Shown piece by piece: positions 23,998-35,756 of a DNA stretch of 64,000 nt. Numbering within the stretch: position 1 is the stretch's first letter; each line of letters starts with the position of its first letter. A program made the translations under genes and the position numbers. The DNA lies in NCBI GenBank assembly GCA_034766995.1, contig CM068313.1, forward strand, positions 37,884,996-37,948,995, given 5' to 3'. The notes under the pieces were generated by a model. That model was not told the DNA's origin, did no database searches, and saw only the letters and a program-made list of their open reading frames with translations. Source of the DNA: Acanthacorydalis orientalis (lineage: Eukaryota; Arthropoda; Insecta; Megaloptera; Corydalidae).

Positions 23998-24144
23998 CTG
24001 TAAAACGTGAACAACGTGTCGCTTCTAGCTGAAATTTCGCCTATACTAGTTTGAAAAGTAACAGTTGATAGCCGTGACGTTATCAAATGAATAGTGGCGT
24101 CACATCATATAAATTTACCAAATTTTTCAAACGACCCACGCAGA
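23384..24144 (-). mobile_element. mariner fragment, terminal type GTGGGTCGTTTG
   Basis: On the minus strand the 5' terminus TGCGTGGGTCGTTTGAAAAA begins near 24143. The interior is a transposase relic, and the 3' end is lost at the TA tract. The copies at 33578-33692 and 34000-34130 preserve the missing 3' end of the same family. About 760 bp remain of the usual 1.3 kb. Confidence 0.85.
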
Positions 24145-26185
24145 TATGTGTATATATATATATGCTGATTGTGTTCAGCCATTTTTATTCTTAATGTTTT
24201 GTGCCTTTCAGTTTCTATTTCACTTTACTATTTATGATGACAGATAACTCATATTCTAAGTATTCGTAAGGTCAATAAGACAGAAGATGTATGTTCATTT
24301 GTTGACTTTCTCCAGCATATATGTGTCAGTTAGTATAATATATAGATAGACTCCTTTATATAAGCCCAAGAAAAATAAAATAGCGTTGTTTTTCGCCTAA
24401 TAAATGCGCTGTTTTTCACATCACATTATTGAAAAATATCCGTTTTTCATCATCTTAATCAAACAATCTAAAAGCTCTAAAAATTTCTCTTTTTGCTGAA
24501 GAAGGTTAAAAGGGAATGATTTCTTCAATTTAATTTGTTTTCGTTTAAGGTATATTATGTATTATCAATACTATTCATACTAATTGATTTATCAAAGAAA
24601 CGTTACTTTTAATCTACTAACTTATTATTGGAACGACAACAGAACATAATATTCAATTTCATTAAATCTAGAATCTGTCTATTACTTAAAAATCAATATA
24701 CGCATTAAAAATACTTTTTTAATATATGATGAATACTCACATATGCATCCCGACTGGACAACAAATATTTATTTCCTACTTTTTGATAAAAAATGACGTA
24801 TAAACATAAAACAGTTCAGTATAATCAATTTTCTCTGCTGTAAATTCAGATTTATTGCTATTACCATGACATTTATGTCGTTATATTTATTATATATTAT
24901 AAAACTAATTACAATATATAATTTTAAAAAATGGAGCTCAAATTTATTGTTTGCGTGTAATCTAATTATAGAAGAATAATCGATTATTTTAATAAAATGT
25001 ATTATGCTAGTAGGTATACAAAATAACTATATCTATTAAACTTATGAAATCGGGGAAGAGGAAAGGGTGATAAATTTTTTTAACAAATATTTTTCGATTA
25101 ATTGGACATTCTTTTATCGTAAACAAAATAAAAATTGCAAATTTGTTGATTATAAGAAAATAATATTTTAATTCAGATTAACCATTAGAAATTTCACATC
25201 TATCTGATATATCGTGGAAAATCGTTGACAATATTCGGGGAAACATAAATATCTTGATTGGAAACATATGATTAAAGGCAAAAACATTGATTACAATTGA
25301 AAATTTGCAGAAATAACATTACTGTTGATTGTGAAAAATTTTGAAACGAGTGTGCACAGAACGATTTCACATCGGTCACATCGTTTGCATGGACGTAGAG
25401 TCTCGAAAATTTTTATACGCTTTCTTCCAATGATGAACTGTTAGCTATAAATATTATTCAACTCAATTCTCAAGTTCACAATTTTTATAGGTCTTCGAAG
25501 GAAAAAACTACGATTTTTCTGATTTTTAAACGAACGTATTTTTTTAATAAAAGAAAGAGTTATAAATTTAGTTTCATTAGAAAGAGATTAGTGACGTTTA
25601 AATATATCATCCAAAAGATATCGCTCTGAAACAATCGTTTCTTTAAAAAACATCAATGGATTCCTAGATACATGCCCAGCTTCAGAGGGTTAAGCAAAAG
25701 TTACAATCATAAAAAATGTACACGCATTGTATATATTTCTTTATCTACAGATATAGTTTATCTATTACTATATAATACATTGATATACAACATTTTCCAT
25801 CCGTTTTGGTGTTCTGTTATGGTAATATATCAGTTATGTTTTAATAAACATTTTTTTCCTGATACGTAAAATGTTAAATTGTTCTTTGCTAAATTAAAAA
25901 ATATGCAACTCTATTTCGACGCATAAAAATATATTCGAAGCGATAGATCCGAAATGAAAAATAAAACGATTCAGTCGATTCATACGTTCGTTTATAAAAT
26001 TAATCGCATTTCTGTTGATTAAAAATGATAGGTAATGTTCGAAATATGCAATCTCTAGTGTGTGTATAAAAAAAAGAACTGAAATTCCATCCGAGATACG
26101 TATCACGAGTAACTAAATTATGTACATATTTCGATGCACTGTGAATGATAATATCATTTCGATTCACGGCAAACACATGTACTCA
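24145..26185. other. AT-rich spacer
   Basis: No gene recognised. Frames at 25672-25869 and 25894-26106 show no known domain. Confidence 0.55.
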
Positions 26186-26580
26186 ATTCATTAAAATACC
26201 CACGTAGTCACGTGTATAGTTAGTTCGCAGTACACACATAAATTGTACCAGTAGCGTTTCATCACCGCGTCGCCACTTTGAAAACTAGTGCAAACTCCGC
26301 TGGAATCTGAGCCATAGACAGAGACGGATGATGGACGAGGGTTGAGGCACCACCCACGTATACAGAGGAGAATTTTACACCCGTGGTATGGGCGAGCAGT
26401 AGCGGCGCCACTGTGCAGAAAAACCGTGTAAAGTGTCGAGTGGTGTGGTGACCCTGCTTTGTTCGTTCGATGTCGGACCTCGACCGGGTTTTTGTCGCCC
26501 TTCCGCATTACAGGATTGTTGCGGAGCACAGCGGCTGTGTTATCTACCCCTCTGCATACTTAACACAACGTCGGTGTATT
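26186..26580. other. GC- and CpG-richer island, possible promoter or exon
   Basis: Composition shifts strongly, with many CpGs and an E-box palindrome CACGTG at 26210-26215. The minus strand is open for 112 codons (26191-26529) and the plus strand for about 60 codons, so open frames alone prove nothing here. The minus frame contains no domain I recognise. Sharp borders within AT-rich DNA would suit a promoter with first exon, or the leader of a mobile element. Confidence 0.35.
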
Positions 26581-27010
26581 GTTATTTTTTTTAACTGCGG
26601 TTTGAGATTTTTCTACTCGACTACGACGTTGCCAAATTAGTGAAATATGCCATTTGAATTCAGCAACAAATTTAAAAAGAACATTTTTACACGACCGAAA
26701 AAGAAAATTGAGCACACAGAAACACTTTGATACAAATAAATCTGCCTTTGATGTGCATGTCTTCATTCGAATGCAGCACAATAACAACTATTTAATTACC
26801 CTTTCTTCAGACTATGTCCCTCTATAAATTATTTATTTCCCTTTCATTTTAATTAGTTTTTTTTTCTTTTTCCGATCATTATTATTTACGATGAATGTAC
26901 AAATTTTAACATTAAATATTAGCAATTGAGTTATTTAACTGGTTTGTTTAGCTTTTTATACAACCTTTAATTCCATTTCTTAATGTCCAGAATCTCGTTT
27001 CAATTTAAAG

Positions 27011-27071
<61 letters not shown>

Positions 27072-27075
27072 ATAC
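27011..27075. repeat. (TA)n microsatellite, about 60 bp
   Basis: TA run flanked by TATG units. Confidence 0.95.
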
Positions 27076-27119
27076 ACACATACATTACTAAATACAAAAT
27101 TCAGCATTTATACAATTAC

Positions 27120-27860
27120 AAATTTAATGTTGAAACCCAAGAGGTCCAAATAGTAAATCTGTTAGTGACGACAGCAAACTAAAGGATTGTATAAGTGGTT
27201 CCAAACACAACGGTTCGTGAATTCTTAGATGATTTAGATGTAAGCAAGTAAACCGTTAGCAAACACTTACATGTGAAAAACGAAAAAACTTTATAAATAG
27301 ACTACGCATGTGTTAACTGAACATTAGTTTAATCGATGTTAAGAGATTTGTTCTACACTCCTTGTAAGGAATTGTGATCCGTTCTTGTAACTGATTGCGA
27401 CATAAAATACGAAGTGATTTCTGTATAACAATCGGAGGCGTTTTGCAGAACAACTTAATGATGATAAAGCAACATCGTACTTCCAGAAGGCAGAGTGACA
27501 TTAAAATAATCCAATAGTGTACGTTTATATTTTTTAAGTATATTTTTTTGAATCTGAGTAAAAAATATGCCATAAATGTTTTAGTATAATCAATCTAAAA
27601 AGTTTATTTTTTCATGAAAATGTCGCTCCACACTCATTGTTAATAATTTCCTACAATTTCAATAAATCACAGCTCGAGGTTTTGCCTCATCTATCTTATT
27701 TTTCAGATCTATCATCATTTACCAGCTTTTCAATCACCACAACAAGATTTTAGAAGAATTTTTTTCAGAATCAGATAGCTAAAGAAACATCCTTCAAATA
27801 GTTCAACCCCATAAATCTTCAGTTTTTTAATAACGTGGTTATTGGATTAATTACTTGTTA
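27120..27860 (+). pseudogene. very old mariner transposase relic
   Basis: Family order is still traceable across stops and shifts. VPNTTVREFLDD and SKxTVSKHLHV (about 27198-27275) mark the second helix-turn-helix. CDPFL, then FLYNNRRRFAEQLNDDKATS (about 27366-27475) corresponds to the stretch after the first catalytic Asp, which is itself lost. FFHENVAPHS (about 27610) corresponds to LLHDNARPH with Glu for Asp. LEVLPHLSYFSDLS (about 27675-27715) corresponds to the block before the third Asp. The pattern matches the Hsmar1-like mariners at 15122 and 39221. No terminal repeats are recognisable. Confidence 0.6.
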
Positions 27861-27943
27861 GCAAAATTTTATCGAAATTCTTTTTATGAATCGAACGGTT
27901 TTTACTTTCATTACTGAACCTTATTCTACATTGAACTATACAC

Positions 27944-27945
<2 letters not shown>

Positions 27946-27992
<47 letters not shown>
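27946..27992. repeat. (TA)n microsatellite
   Basis: About 46 bp of TA. Confidence 0.95.
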
Positions 27993-27995
<3 letters not shown>

Positions 27996-28145
27996 TCACC
28001 TTTATAACAAATATATTTAATACTATTAAAATTGCTACTACTATTAGTGCTACTTGTATTTGCTTTTAAAGTTTACTTCGTTGACCTATCTTTATAGTAC
28101 GAAATGAATTAATTTGCTGTGAATTATTTTCTTATATTCATTCTA

Positions 28146-28295
28146 CTAGGTTGATTGAAAAACAATTGCGATTTCCATACATACACGCAACCATTGGTCA
28201 AGCTTTTTTGATTTTCCTACTTGTTTTAAGTGGTCCAGAACTGTTAGATGACTGACGCCTAACTTTTGTACAAGAACGTGAAACGACTTGTTTAA
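28146..28295 (-). mobile_element. Hsmar1-like mariner, 3' end fragment
   Basis: On the minus strand it reads from a piece like TTCTTGTACAAAAGTTAGGC through coding text LTVLDHLKQVGKSKKLDQWL to the terminus CAATTGTTTTTCAATCAACC, with TAG then TA outside (28144-28145). Only about 150 bp are preserved. Confidence 0.7.
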
Positions 28296-28607
28296 AATAT
28301 TGTTACATATTTTTAACATTCTTTTTCGTTATAAAAGCATATAAAGGAAAGCATAATAATATTAATTAATATGATTATTACTAGATTTAAGACGTTAAAT
28401 TTTGAAAAATGCTTTGCAAGTGAATAAACAACCCAAATAAGACAGAAAAAAATAATTTATAATTCCCATAAATAACTTTAATTAATATAATCTCACTTTC
28501 ATAAAGTAAAACAAAATTTACAAGAGTTTTAAAGTTATCAAAACTTTAAAACTGTTCCATAATTTTCTTTTTATACCTTTTGTAAATACACATGTGCATA
28601 CATACAA

Positions 28608-28608
<1 letters not shown>

Positions 28609-28664
<56 letters not shown>
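28609..28664. repeat. (TA)n microsatellite
   Basis: About 55 bp of TA. Confidence 0.95.
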
Positions 28665-28668
<4 letters not shown>

Positions 28669-29412
28669 TATATGTTTGGGCGTTCGTTAAAAATGATTCA
28701 TGATTTGTACATCGAGTCAGAGATGTAAAATGAGTTTATACATGTAAACATGTCGACCCCAGTGCAGTCTTAAAAATATAAAAAAATGTTTGACTTGCCA
28801 CTTATAGAGAAAACGAATTATTTTTATTTAATTTCATAATAATGTAATTCATATACTTTCTCGAAAAAAAAACATGACGCATCATTAAAGAAATACTGAG
28901 CGCTCAAAATTCTACAGTATATGCACGAATTAATATCGTTTTTGTTATTTTACATTCCTAGATCTACGGAGCATAAGAACTTACGAAACTGTTTTGCGGA
29001 ACATGTTTTTACATATTCTTATCAAAAAGATAGTGCGGAACATTGATCATTCACTCTTATAAAATTTACATTGATTTTCTTTACATTTTCGATACGCATA
29101 TGATTATACATGCTCTAATAAAGTATTAAGTGCGGATTAAATTCGCTACGGGTACAGGATCTAAGTACCTTCTATGATAGGTGCCAGGTAAACTCAATCA
29201 ATTATTATATATAATCATGTCTGGCTAGTATTGGTTGATGAGAATATAATGTTATTAGATGCGTGTATATATCTAGATTCATACATCAACATAGGTTCTA
29301 GAATTAGATAGATTTTAATTTAGTTAAAATCTTCATGGTGCTTTTACTCATACCACAGTAAACATCATATCACTTTGATTTATAATCAAAGTGTAGATCT
29401 ACATATACATTC

Positions 29413-29414
<2 letters not shown>
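28665..29414. other. AT-rich spacer
   Basis: Nothing recognised. Confidence 0.6.
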
Positions 29415-29464
<50 letters not shown>

Positions 29465-29470
29465 ATGTAT
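29415..29470. repeat. (TA)n(TG)n microsatellite
   Basis: TA run passing into GTATGTGTGTG. Confidence 0.95.
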
Positions 29471-29592
29471 ACAAGTGAGTATATAGCATATTGTGATGTT
29501 TAAAATTTACATTGTAAGTATACAAATGTCATTAAATTTAATGTTTGACGGACATGCCTGATTTATAAAATGAACAACAAAAAGGGCCATTG

Positions 29593-29712
29593 ATTTTAAA
29601 ATAATTATAAATATCAGTTTTAACTTAAAATTAAATGTATGGACGTCATATATATATATAAAGACGTCCATACATTTAATTTATTAGTTTAAACTGATAT
29701 TTTTAATTATTT

Positions 29713-29718
<6 letters not shown>
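29593..29718. repeat. inverted repeat with 55-bp arms and a TA loop
   Basis: The left arm ends ATTAAATGTATGGACGTC (29630-29647). The right arm begins GACGTCCATACATTTAAT at 29663. The outer parts also pair (AAAATAATTATAAATATCAG with CTGATATTTTTAATTATTTT). The loop is about 15 bp of TA and A. Confidence 0.93.
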
Positions 29719-29844
<126 letters not shown>

Positions 29845-29858
<14 letters not shown>

Positions 29859-30015
29859 TATAATCACTTTGGAACTTGCAATTTTTGATAACAATAACCG
29901 GTTGATAACATTAAACAGAACATAAAACAATTCATTATTCAACTCAATTTATTATGAACAATTATGATATTTGTAGAATTTACATTTATCACAAACTATA
30001 CATCACACACAGCAT

Positions 30016-30096
<81 letters not shown>

Positions 30097-30410
30097 GCTA
30101 CATTTCTTATAAACAACTGTTTTTGAAAACAATATAAAATTTATTTGAAAAATTCTTCAATTTCTGTCTTGTTCGTTTGCGTTTATTATCTGTCTATTTA
30201 GGAAATGTCCAATTAGTACGAATTTGCTAAGTATTCTTATCATTTGTCCTCAAGTGCAATTATTAGAATTGAGGACAAGACCCGTAGTTTGATTTTAATA
30301 GGCGGATTATTTTGAACTAATTTTATATAAAGTGTTTTGACACCGACTTATTATGACAACAATAGCCGATTGATAACATTATCCATGATTATAATAACCG
30401 GATTCCTCTC
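29845..30410. repeat. short repeat modules beside TA tracts
   Basis: GGAATCCACTTATTATAATC (29845 onward) recurs as its inverse near 30384-30406, where it abuts a CT/TA tract. AATAACCGGTTGATAACATT (near 29895) recurs as AATAGCCGATTGATAACATT (30361-30380). TTGTCCTCAA and TTGAGGACAA form a 10-bp inverted repeat at 30245-30279. The modules look like a small family associated with microsatellite tracts. Confidence 0.6.
30019..30092. repeat. (TA)n microsatellite, about 74 bp
   Basis: Uninterrupted TA. Confidence 0.97.
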
Positions 30411-30419
30411 TCTCTCTCT

Positions 30420-30468
<49 letters not shown>
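30406..30468. repeat. (CT)n(TA)n microsatellite
   Basis: Short CT run followed by about 45 bp of TA. Confidence 0.95.
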
Positions 30469-30472
<4 letters not shown>

Positions 30473-30874
30473 TAAGACCATAAATTTTGTTTCCTGTTAA
30501 AATACAAAATGATTAAAATAATAATTTAGTTATTCAAATTTCATTGCATTTATTCATTTTTTTATATATTAAATGAATCTTAGTTTGTTAAGATATTTGG
30601 AAAGAAATTGAAACATGAGTGCTAATTATAAGTTTTGATTAATAAATTACATATGACCGTATATCTCGGCATATAGAACGCTCCTATGTATAAGAGCCAG
30701 TTGAATTTAAAAGGAATTTTACAATTTTTTCGTACACTGGTAATGTAAGACACATGATAATAATAAAATAATTCTAATAAGTAAATTTTTAAATGGGAAA
30801 TTCACAAGGTATTTAATGTAATATAAGGTAATAAAATGTTTACTTAAAGACAAAGTAGACTTATGTTCAGACTT

Positions 30875-31344
30875 GTTTTAACCTTCATTTTTTTTCAATG
30901 AAAGAGTTATTTCATCGTGTTCATGTTAATATCTCATTTTAAAGTGCATTTTTGATCCGTATTTTGATAACATCGACTTCGGTTTTATTATTAATTTTGC
31001 TTCAAATTGGGTTAATGAGTTAAAGATGAAAAAGAAGTAAATAAGAGAAATTTTTTGTATGATTTCAAAATAGGTGGCAAAGCAGCAGAAACTGTTCGTA
31101 AACTAAACGATACTTTTAATCTGGGTACTATTGAGGAACGTACAGTACAATGGTGGTTTCAAAAATTTCGTGCTGGAGACGAGAGCCTTGAAGATGAAGA
31201 AGGTCGCGAGCGTTCTTCTTCAATTCATAACGACTAAGTTGAATTGTTAACCATCCAACAGTTCTGGACGAGTTAAAATCACTTAAATTAAAAAATGTAT
31301 ATGAATTTGAGTCATAAACCGCAATTATTTTTCTACCAACCTAA
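30875..31344 (+). mobile_element. deleted Hsmar1-like mariner (left end lost)
   Basis: The right end GCAATTATTTTTCTACCAAC, then CTAA, is intact at 31321-31344. The left terminus is not recognisable. The interior keeps the N-terminal DNA-binding part of the transposase (31055-31237): GGKAAETVRKLNDTFNLGTI, then ERTVQWWFQKFRAGDESLED and EEGRERSSS. After a short broken piece (HPTVLDELKSLKL, near 31250-31290) it jumps straight to the 3' end through AATGTATATGAATTTGA. The elements at 37224 and 54380 share that junction, so this is one deletion lineage. Confidence 0.85.
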
Positions 31345-32234
31345 CATATTGATGATCGGTCGACCGATTGTTGTCGATTCTGTATATGTAAAAATTTTAA
31401 TAAATCGTTGAGAACGCAAAAGACGACATTATTCTAAAAAGTATTCAACAATCAGTGTATCCCATATTCCCGTAAAAACTTCGTAGTCGTACATGCATTC
31501 AAAGAAAAAGGCATCCTTGGACTAAACCCGCATAGTCCATAAGGTATTTGATGTCAGGGAAGAAAAATCACTCCTACCCGACATCTGAATACAAAACACA
31601 AACCTATGTCCAAATATATTTGTTTCTTTAAAGTTTAGGTCCTTTGAAATAAATTTCAGGCTGACATTTTTACACACCATCCTTTAAGGACGTATATTTT
31701 TTCCTCTGTGCTAAAACATTTTACAAGATATTCTTAATACTAGTCAAAAAGTATTATCGTCAAGTAGTTTATTATCAAATAACAGTCGTGATATTCTTTA
31801 ATTTAGTATTGACATCTTAAACTCAAGACTTATACTGAATTTAAATTGATAGCAAATGTTTATTACATGGAAAATAGTAATGTATGTTACCACTTCCATA
31901 GTATTCGTTTAGATTTAAATGTTTTACATCTACACTGTATGTGTAAATATGCAAAAAAATACAAGTCTGCAGACGGTTTTAATTAAACAAATTATTTGCA
32001 GTTGTTTTCTGTTACACTAACATAAATAGAAACTGACCATGAATAAATTATGCCTTGTATAGTAAATTGTGCTCTAATTACATTTTCTTGTCGTATTTAT
32101 AATCACAGTATCAAGTAGTAGGATTTTCAAGTTATAAGTTCTAAACGTTAAGAATGCAATAAAAATAAATTATATTTTGCAGTTTGAACACGCACATTTT
32201 ATTAATGCACGCACACAGAGACACATTTTTAATA
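31345..32234. other. AT-rich spacer
   Basis: A 14-bp palindrome ATCGGTCGACCGAT lies at 31355-31368. Nothing else recognised. Confidence 0.55.
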
Positions 32235-33504
32235 AGAGGTTGCATTGAAAGCCGCTGTTCACGTGTAGATGGCTCTAGGTGCGTATGCTGTGGACAGTGA
32301 TAGATGTCTCTTATGTGATTTTGAAGTGTGAACATTTCCCACTGAAATTCAGTTATCATCATTTGTTTACACAAGTGCTTTTCTATCACTGAATTAAGAT
32401 GGAACGCGATAAGTTGTTTTTCCTATGTGTAATTCTATATTACTTTGATTTGAAATGAAGTTCAGTTGAAGCTCATCGATTGCTTGCGAAAACTTATGGC
32501 GAATCTGCTACATTGGAAACAGTATGCTGAGATTGATTTCGACGATTCAGAAGTAGTGATTGTGGCGTTTACGACAAACAACGGCCAGGTTAATCAAAAA
32601 ATTTCGAAGATGAACAACTGCAAGCTCTATTGGAAGAAAACCCTGCTCAAACACTCAAAAAATTGGCTCAACAGCTCAATGTCGATAAATCAAACATTTC
32701 ACGACATTTACAAGCCATGGGAAGGATCCAGAAAGAAGTCAGATGGCTGCTACATGAATCGACCGAAAATGCCAGTGCTAATCTTTTTAACATTTCGATT
32801 TCTTTGCTTGCAAGGCATAAAAAGAAGAGTTTCTTGTGGCGTATCGTGACCGACGATGAAAAATAGATCTATTTCGACAACCCGAAACGCAACAAATCAT
32901 GTGTTGATCGTGACCAACCGTCAACGTCGACACCAAACGAAACATCCACGGGTCATAAAGCAATGCTCTCTCTATATGGTGGTATATGAAGGTGTCGTGT
33001 ATTATCAGCTGTTGAAACCGAAGGAAACAATCATTGCCGAACGTTATAGACAACAATTGGAACGTTTGAATGATAATTTGAAGCAAAAATGACAATCAAT
33101 TGCATTAAATCATCGAAAAGTGATTCTTCTCTATGACAAAGCTCGGTCCCATGTTACTACAACCGTGTCACAAACACTGATGGATCTCGAATGGGAGGTT
33201 TTCCCGCACTCAGAGTATTTTCCGGACCTGGCTCCAAACGATTACCATCTGTTCTAATCGATTCAACACGCATTGGAAGATACCCATTTCCATAACTACA
33301 GAGAAGTCGAAAATTGGATTGTTGAATGGAATGGTTCAAAAGACATATCATTCTTTCGTCACGAAATTCAACTTCTGCTAGAAAAGTGGGAAAGTCATAG
33401 CTTCCGAGGGCAAATACTTTGATCAATGTATTTGCACATTTTGTTATTGAAATAAATGCTCAAAAAAAACCCACAAAAAAACAGTAGTTTTCAATGCAAC
33501 CTTC
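32235..33504 (+). mobile_element. mariner, full length, terminal type AGAGGTTGCATTGAAA
   Basis: The left end AGAGGTTGCATTGAAAGC follows TA (32233-32234). The right end GTTTTCAATGCAACCTTC precedes TA (33505-33506). At 1270 bp it is the classical mariner size. It carries one transposase gene with stops. Confidence 0.93.
32399..33450 (+). pseudogene. mariner transposase (stops, but catalytic Asp triad visible)
   Basis: It starts MERDKLFFLCVILYYFDLK, then a stop, SSVEAHRLLAKTYGESATLE and FRRFRSSDCGVYDKQRPG (first helix-turn-helix). ENPAQTLKKLAQQLNVDKSN and ISRHLQAMGRIQKEVRWLLHE (second) follow. The catalytic core reads RIVTDDEK (first Asp, with a stop where Trp is expected), GVVYYQLLKPKETIIAERYR, VILLYDKARSHV (second Asp) and FPDLAPNDYHLF (third Asp). 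Exactly 34 residues lie between the second and third Asp, the mariner DD34D spacing. The end is near 33450 (ASEGKYFDQ). At least four in-frame stops and one or more frameshifts prevent activity. Confidence 0.88.
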
Positions 33505-33577
33505 TAATATTAATTGTAAGTAAATATAATATTTCTTATATATAAATGATTCATGAAAATTATTATTAAAATATATT

Positions 33578-33692
33578 ATCGCTAGATCAAGTGTATAGCG
33601 CTCAATTGAGACTATGTTGGGAAATAAAATCGATTTTTTTCCAAAGAACGGTGTTTAACTTGCTTTTTACTATACTTAATAAACGACCCACA
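33578..33692 (+). mobile_element. mariner 3' end fragment, GTGGGTCGTTTG type, tail 1
   Basis: It reads KCIALN, a stop, then DYVGK, and continues through TTTAACTTGCTTTTTACTAT to the terminus AAACGACCCACA followed by TA. It is a solo 3' end of the family at 23384-24144. Confidence 0.75.
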
Positions 33693-33700
33693 TACATATA

Positions 33701-33998
33701 TTAGGTGTAGAAATTAATTTCGTGTCTTAAAATGTCAGAATCAATCATAATTCTGTTTTAAATTAAAATATTTTCTCTTCGTGTTTGGATCTTAAAGTGC
33801 CAACCTTAACATTTAAAGACACACTATATTTCTTAGCCAATCCGTTAACATAACCTCACAAAACAGTAGTGAACACGATGGTGTCCAAAAAGCATCATAT
33901 TACACATTGCATACTTTTCGCATTCCAGTTGAAAAAAATCATGCCACACTGCGAGAATGATTTGTTGAGATGTTGATACATAAAACATGTGAAAAATG
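33701..33998 (+). mobile_element. mariner 5' end fragment, TTAGGTGTA type
   Basis: TTAGGTGTAGAAATTAATTT follows TA (33699-33700). The next 280 bp match the left end of the elements at 51033 and 9305, including ACCTCACAAAACAGTAGTGA and ACTTTTCGCATTCCAGTTGA. It stops after the first helix region (CATAAAACATGTGAAAAATG) and joins another mariner tail. The minus-strand frame here is a shadow. Confidence 0.8.
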
Positions 33999-33999
33999 C

Positions 34000-34130
34000 T
34001 AGAACAATGAAAGTATATAGCCAAGAAGTGTATAACCCTCAATGGTGACTATGTTGAGAAGAAAAACCGTTTTTTTCCAAAAAAAAAACGTTTAACTTGC
34101 TTTTATACCATACTTGTCAAACGACCCACT
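34000..34130 (+). mobile_element. mariner 3' end fragment, GTGGGTCGTTTG type, tail 2
   Basis: It reads KCITLNGDYVEKK, then TTTAACTTGCTTTTATACCA and the terminus AACGACCCACT followed by TA (34131-34132). It is about three quarters identical to tail 1 by eye, so the two are independent insertions or an old duplication. Confidence 0.75.
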
Positions 34131-34132
34131 TA

Positions 34133-35335
34133 TAAATGTTATACCAGAAATTTAAACATCACTTTGTTTTTATACACTATTATGCCATATTATATATTTT
34201 TTCGTTTCAAAAATGATTTTCATTTATAAACGTATGACATAGTTTAAAGGAAAAGTAATTAAAATTAAATTAGCGTATGCTTTGTTCATTCTTTAAACTA
34301 ATCATTTTTCCTTTTTTTACTTTGATACAACTTTAAAGTCAAACGAATAGATTTATTTTTTTACCCTCTGTAGCCTCATATAACATTTACTACCGTTACA
34401 AATTATACTGAATTTGATAGCTGTCGTTTTGCTACCTTTCATACAATGTACGTCACTAAACTACGTTGTATCTAATGTATATTGTTTGTTTTGTTTCCCG
34501 TTTGATGTCTACTGAAAATGATTGAGCACAATAACGTTTATATAGTTTTTAGTAACGGGATGTCTGTATTTCATAAACTGAAGGTATGCACAATTTGATA
34601 AAAACATTTATATCGGCGTTCTAGACATTTTTACATCTATAAGAGTTTCAAGTCAAAATAAAACAAACAAGAGAAAATATGTAGAAAATATGCACTATTT
34701 ATGTATTCGTATTATTTATATAAAGTTTTTTAATTGTTATCTAGCTAAGTTTTTTTATGTAGTCGTTATATCATTCCAGTTTTTGCCGAGTAAACTTTAT
34801 ATAAATGACATAATATTGGATTTGATTGAACTTTTTTCATGTATGTTCAAACTATAACTCTTAGACAAATACACTGATAATAACAATGTTTCAAACAAGT
34901 ATATAGCTATTGACTTTAGAAACAAATCTATGAAAAGAATTAAATAATTATAAAGAAATATATTCATCAACAATTAATATATGAACATACATATATACTT
35001 TTTGTTACAGAACTTTACTTTTAATGACTTTTTATTTGGATGTTAATACAAATAAAATCCAATTTACTGTGAAACCTCTTTATATGAAGGTTGTTTGTAT
35101 TTTGACCAATCATAAACCACAACGTATGCCTTTAGAAACAACATTTGTTAGTATTTCCAAGAGAAAGAATGTTGCTAAATTTTTCTATGTTAAATAATGA
35201 CGTGTCGGAGATCTTTCAAGATTGATGTTTGAGGTTTTCATTTCAACTGAGACATTTTTAGTATCAAGAAATGACAGTTAGTGCTTCTTTGAATAAGAGA
35301 AGATAATAAACTGAAGCGATTGTAGGATCCCACAG
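34133..35335. other. AT-rich spacer
   Basis: Nothing recognised. Confidence 0.6.
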
Positions 35336-35339
35336 ACTA

Positions 35340-35575
35340 TATATAACAGAGATGGCAAACCTATTTCTTTCCGGTTTTTTGAAAAATTTTTCCGGACTCC
35401 ATCTTTCAAACCATCCTCCATACCCACTTCCTGAAACACGACTCTCCTTTCAAAACCGGATCAAAAGCCGCGGCTAAGACCCCGAACCTAACCTCAACTT
35501 CCATTCAACGCACAGCAGTACGGAGTTGTAAATGTAATTTCAACACAATAAAATAATTTTTGATTTTGATTTTTT
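35340..35575 (+). mobile_element. retroposon-like 3' tail, copy 1
   Basis: A GC-richer segment ends in CATTCAACGCACAGC (about 35502), CAATAAAAT (about 35548) and a tail of TTTTTGATTTTGATTTTTT. The reverse complement of 42560-42760 carries the same 15-mer, the same CAATAAAAT and a TTTGATTTCG tail, with weaker match for about 150 bp upstream. A polyadenylation-like signal before a short repeated tail suits a SINE or the 3' end of a non-LTR retrotransposon. No coding frame is identified. Confidence 0.6.
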
Positions 35576-35756
35576 ACCTATTTCTTCAAGTGTGTCAAAT
35601 AATATATTCAATTCTTAAAAAATTCTTCACATGTCAGATAAATAATACGAAAATTGAAATAAAAATCAAAATATGTTTTTACACAATTTAATTTATTGTA
35701 AATATACGAAAAAGATTAGGTACCCTATGTTTTTTTTTAAAAAAATTACTACTCAG

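Noticed and set aside
32787..33426. Minus-strand frames of about 90-100 codons over the mariner at 32235
   Set aside because: Antisense shadows of the plus-strand transposase.
35484..35496. AACCTAACCT, similar to two units of the insect telomere repeat
   Set aside because: Only two units, inside a retroposon-like tail; consistent with chance.
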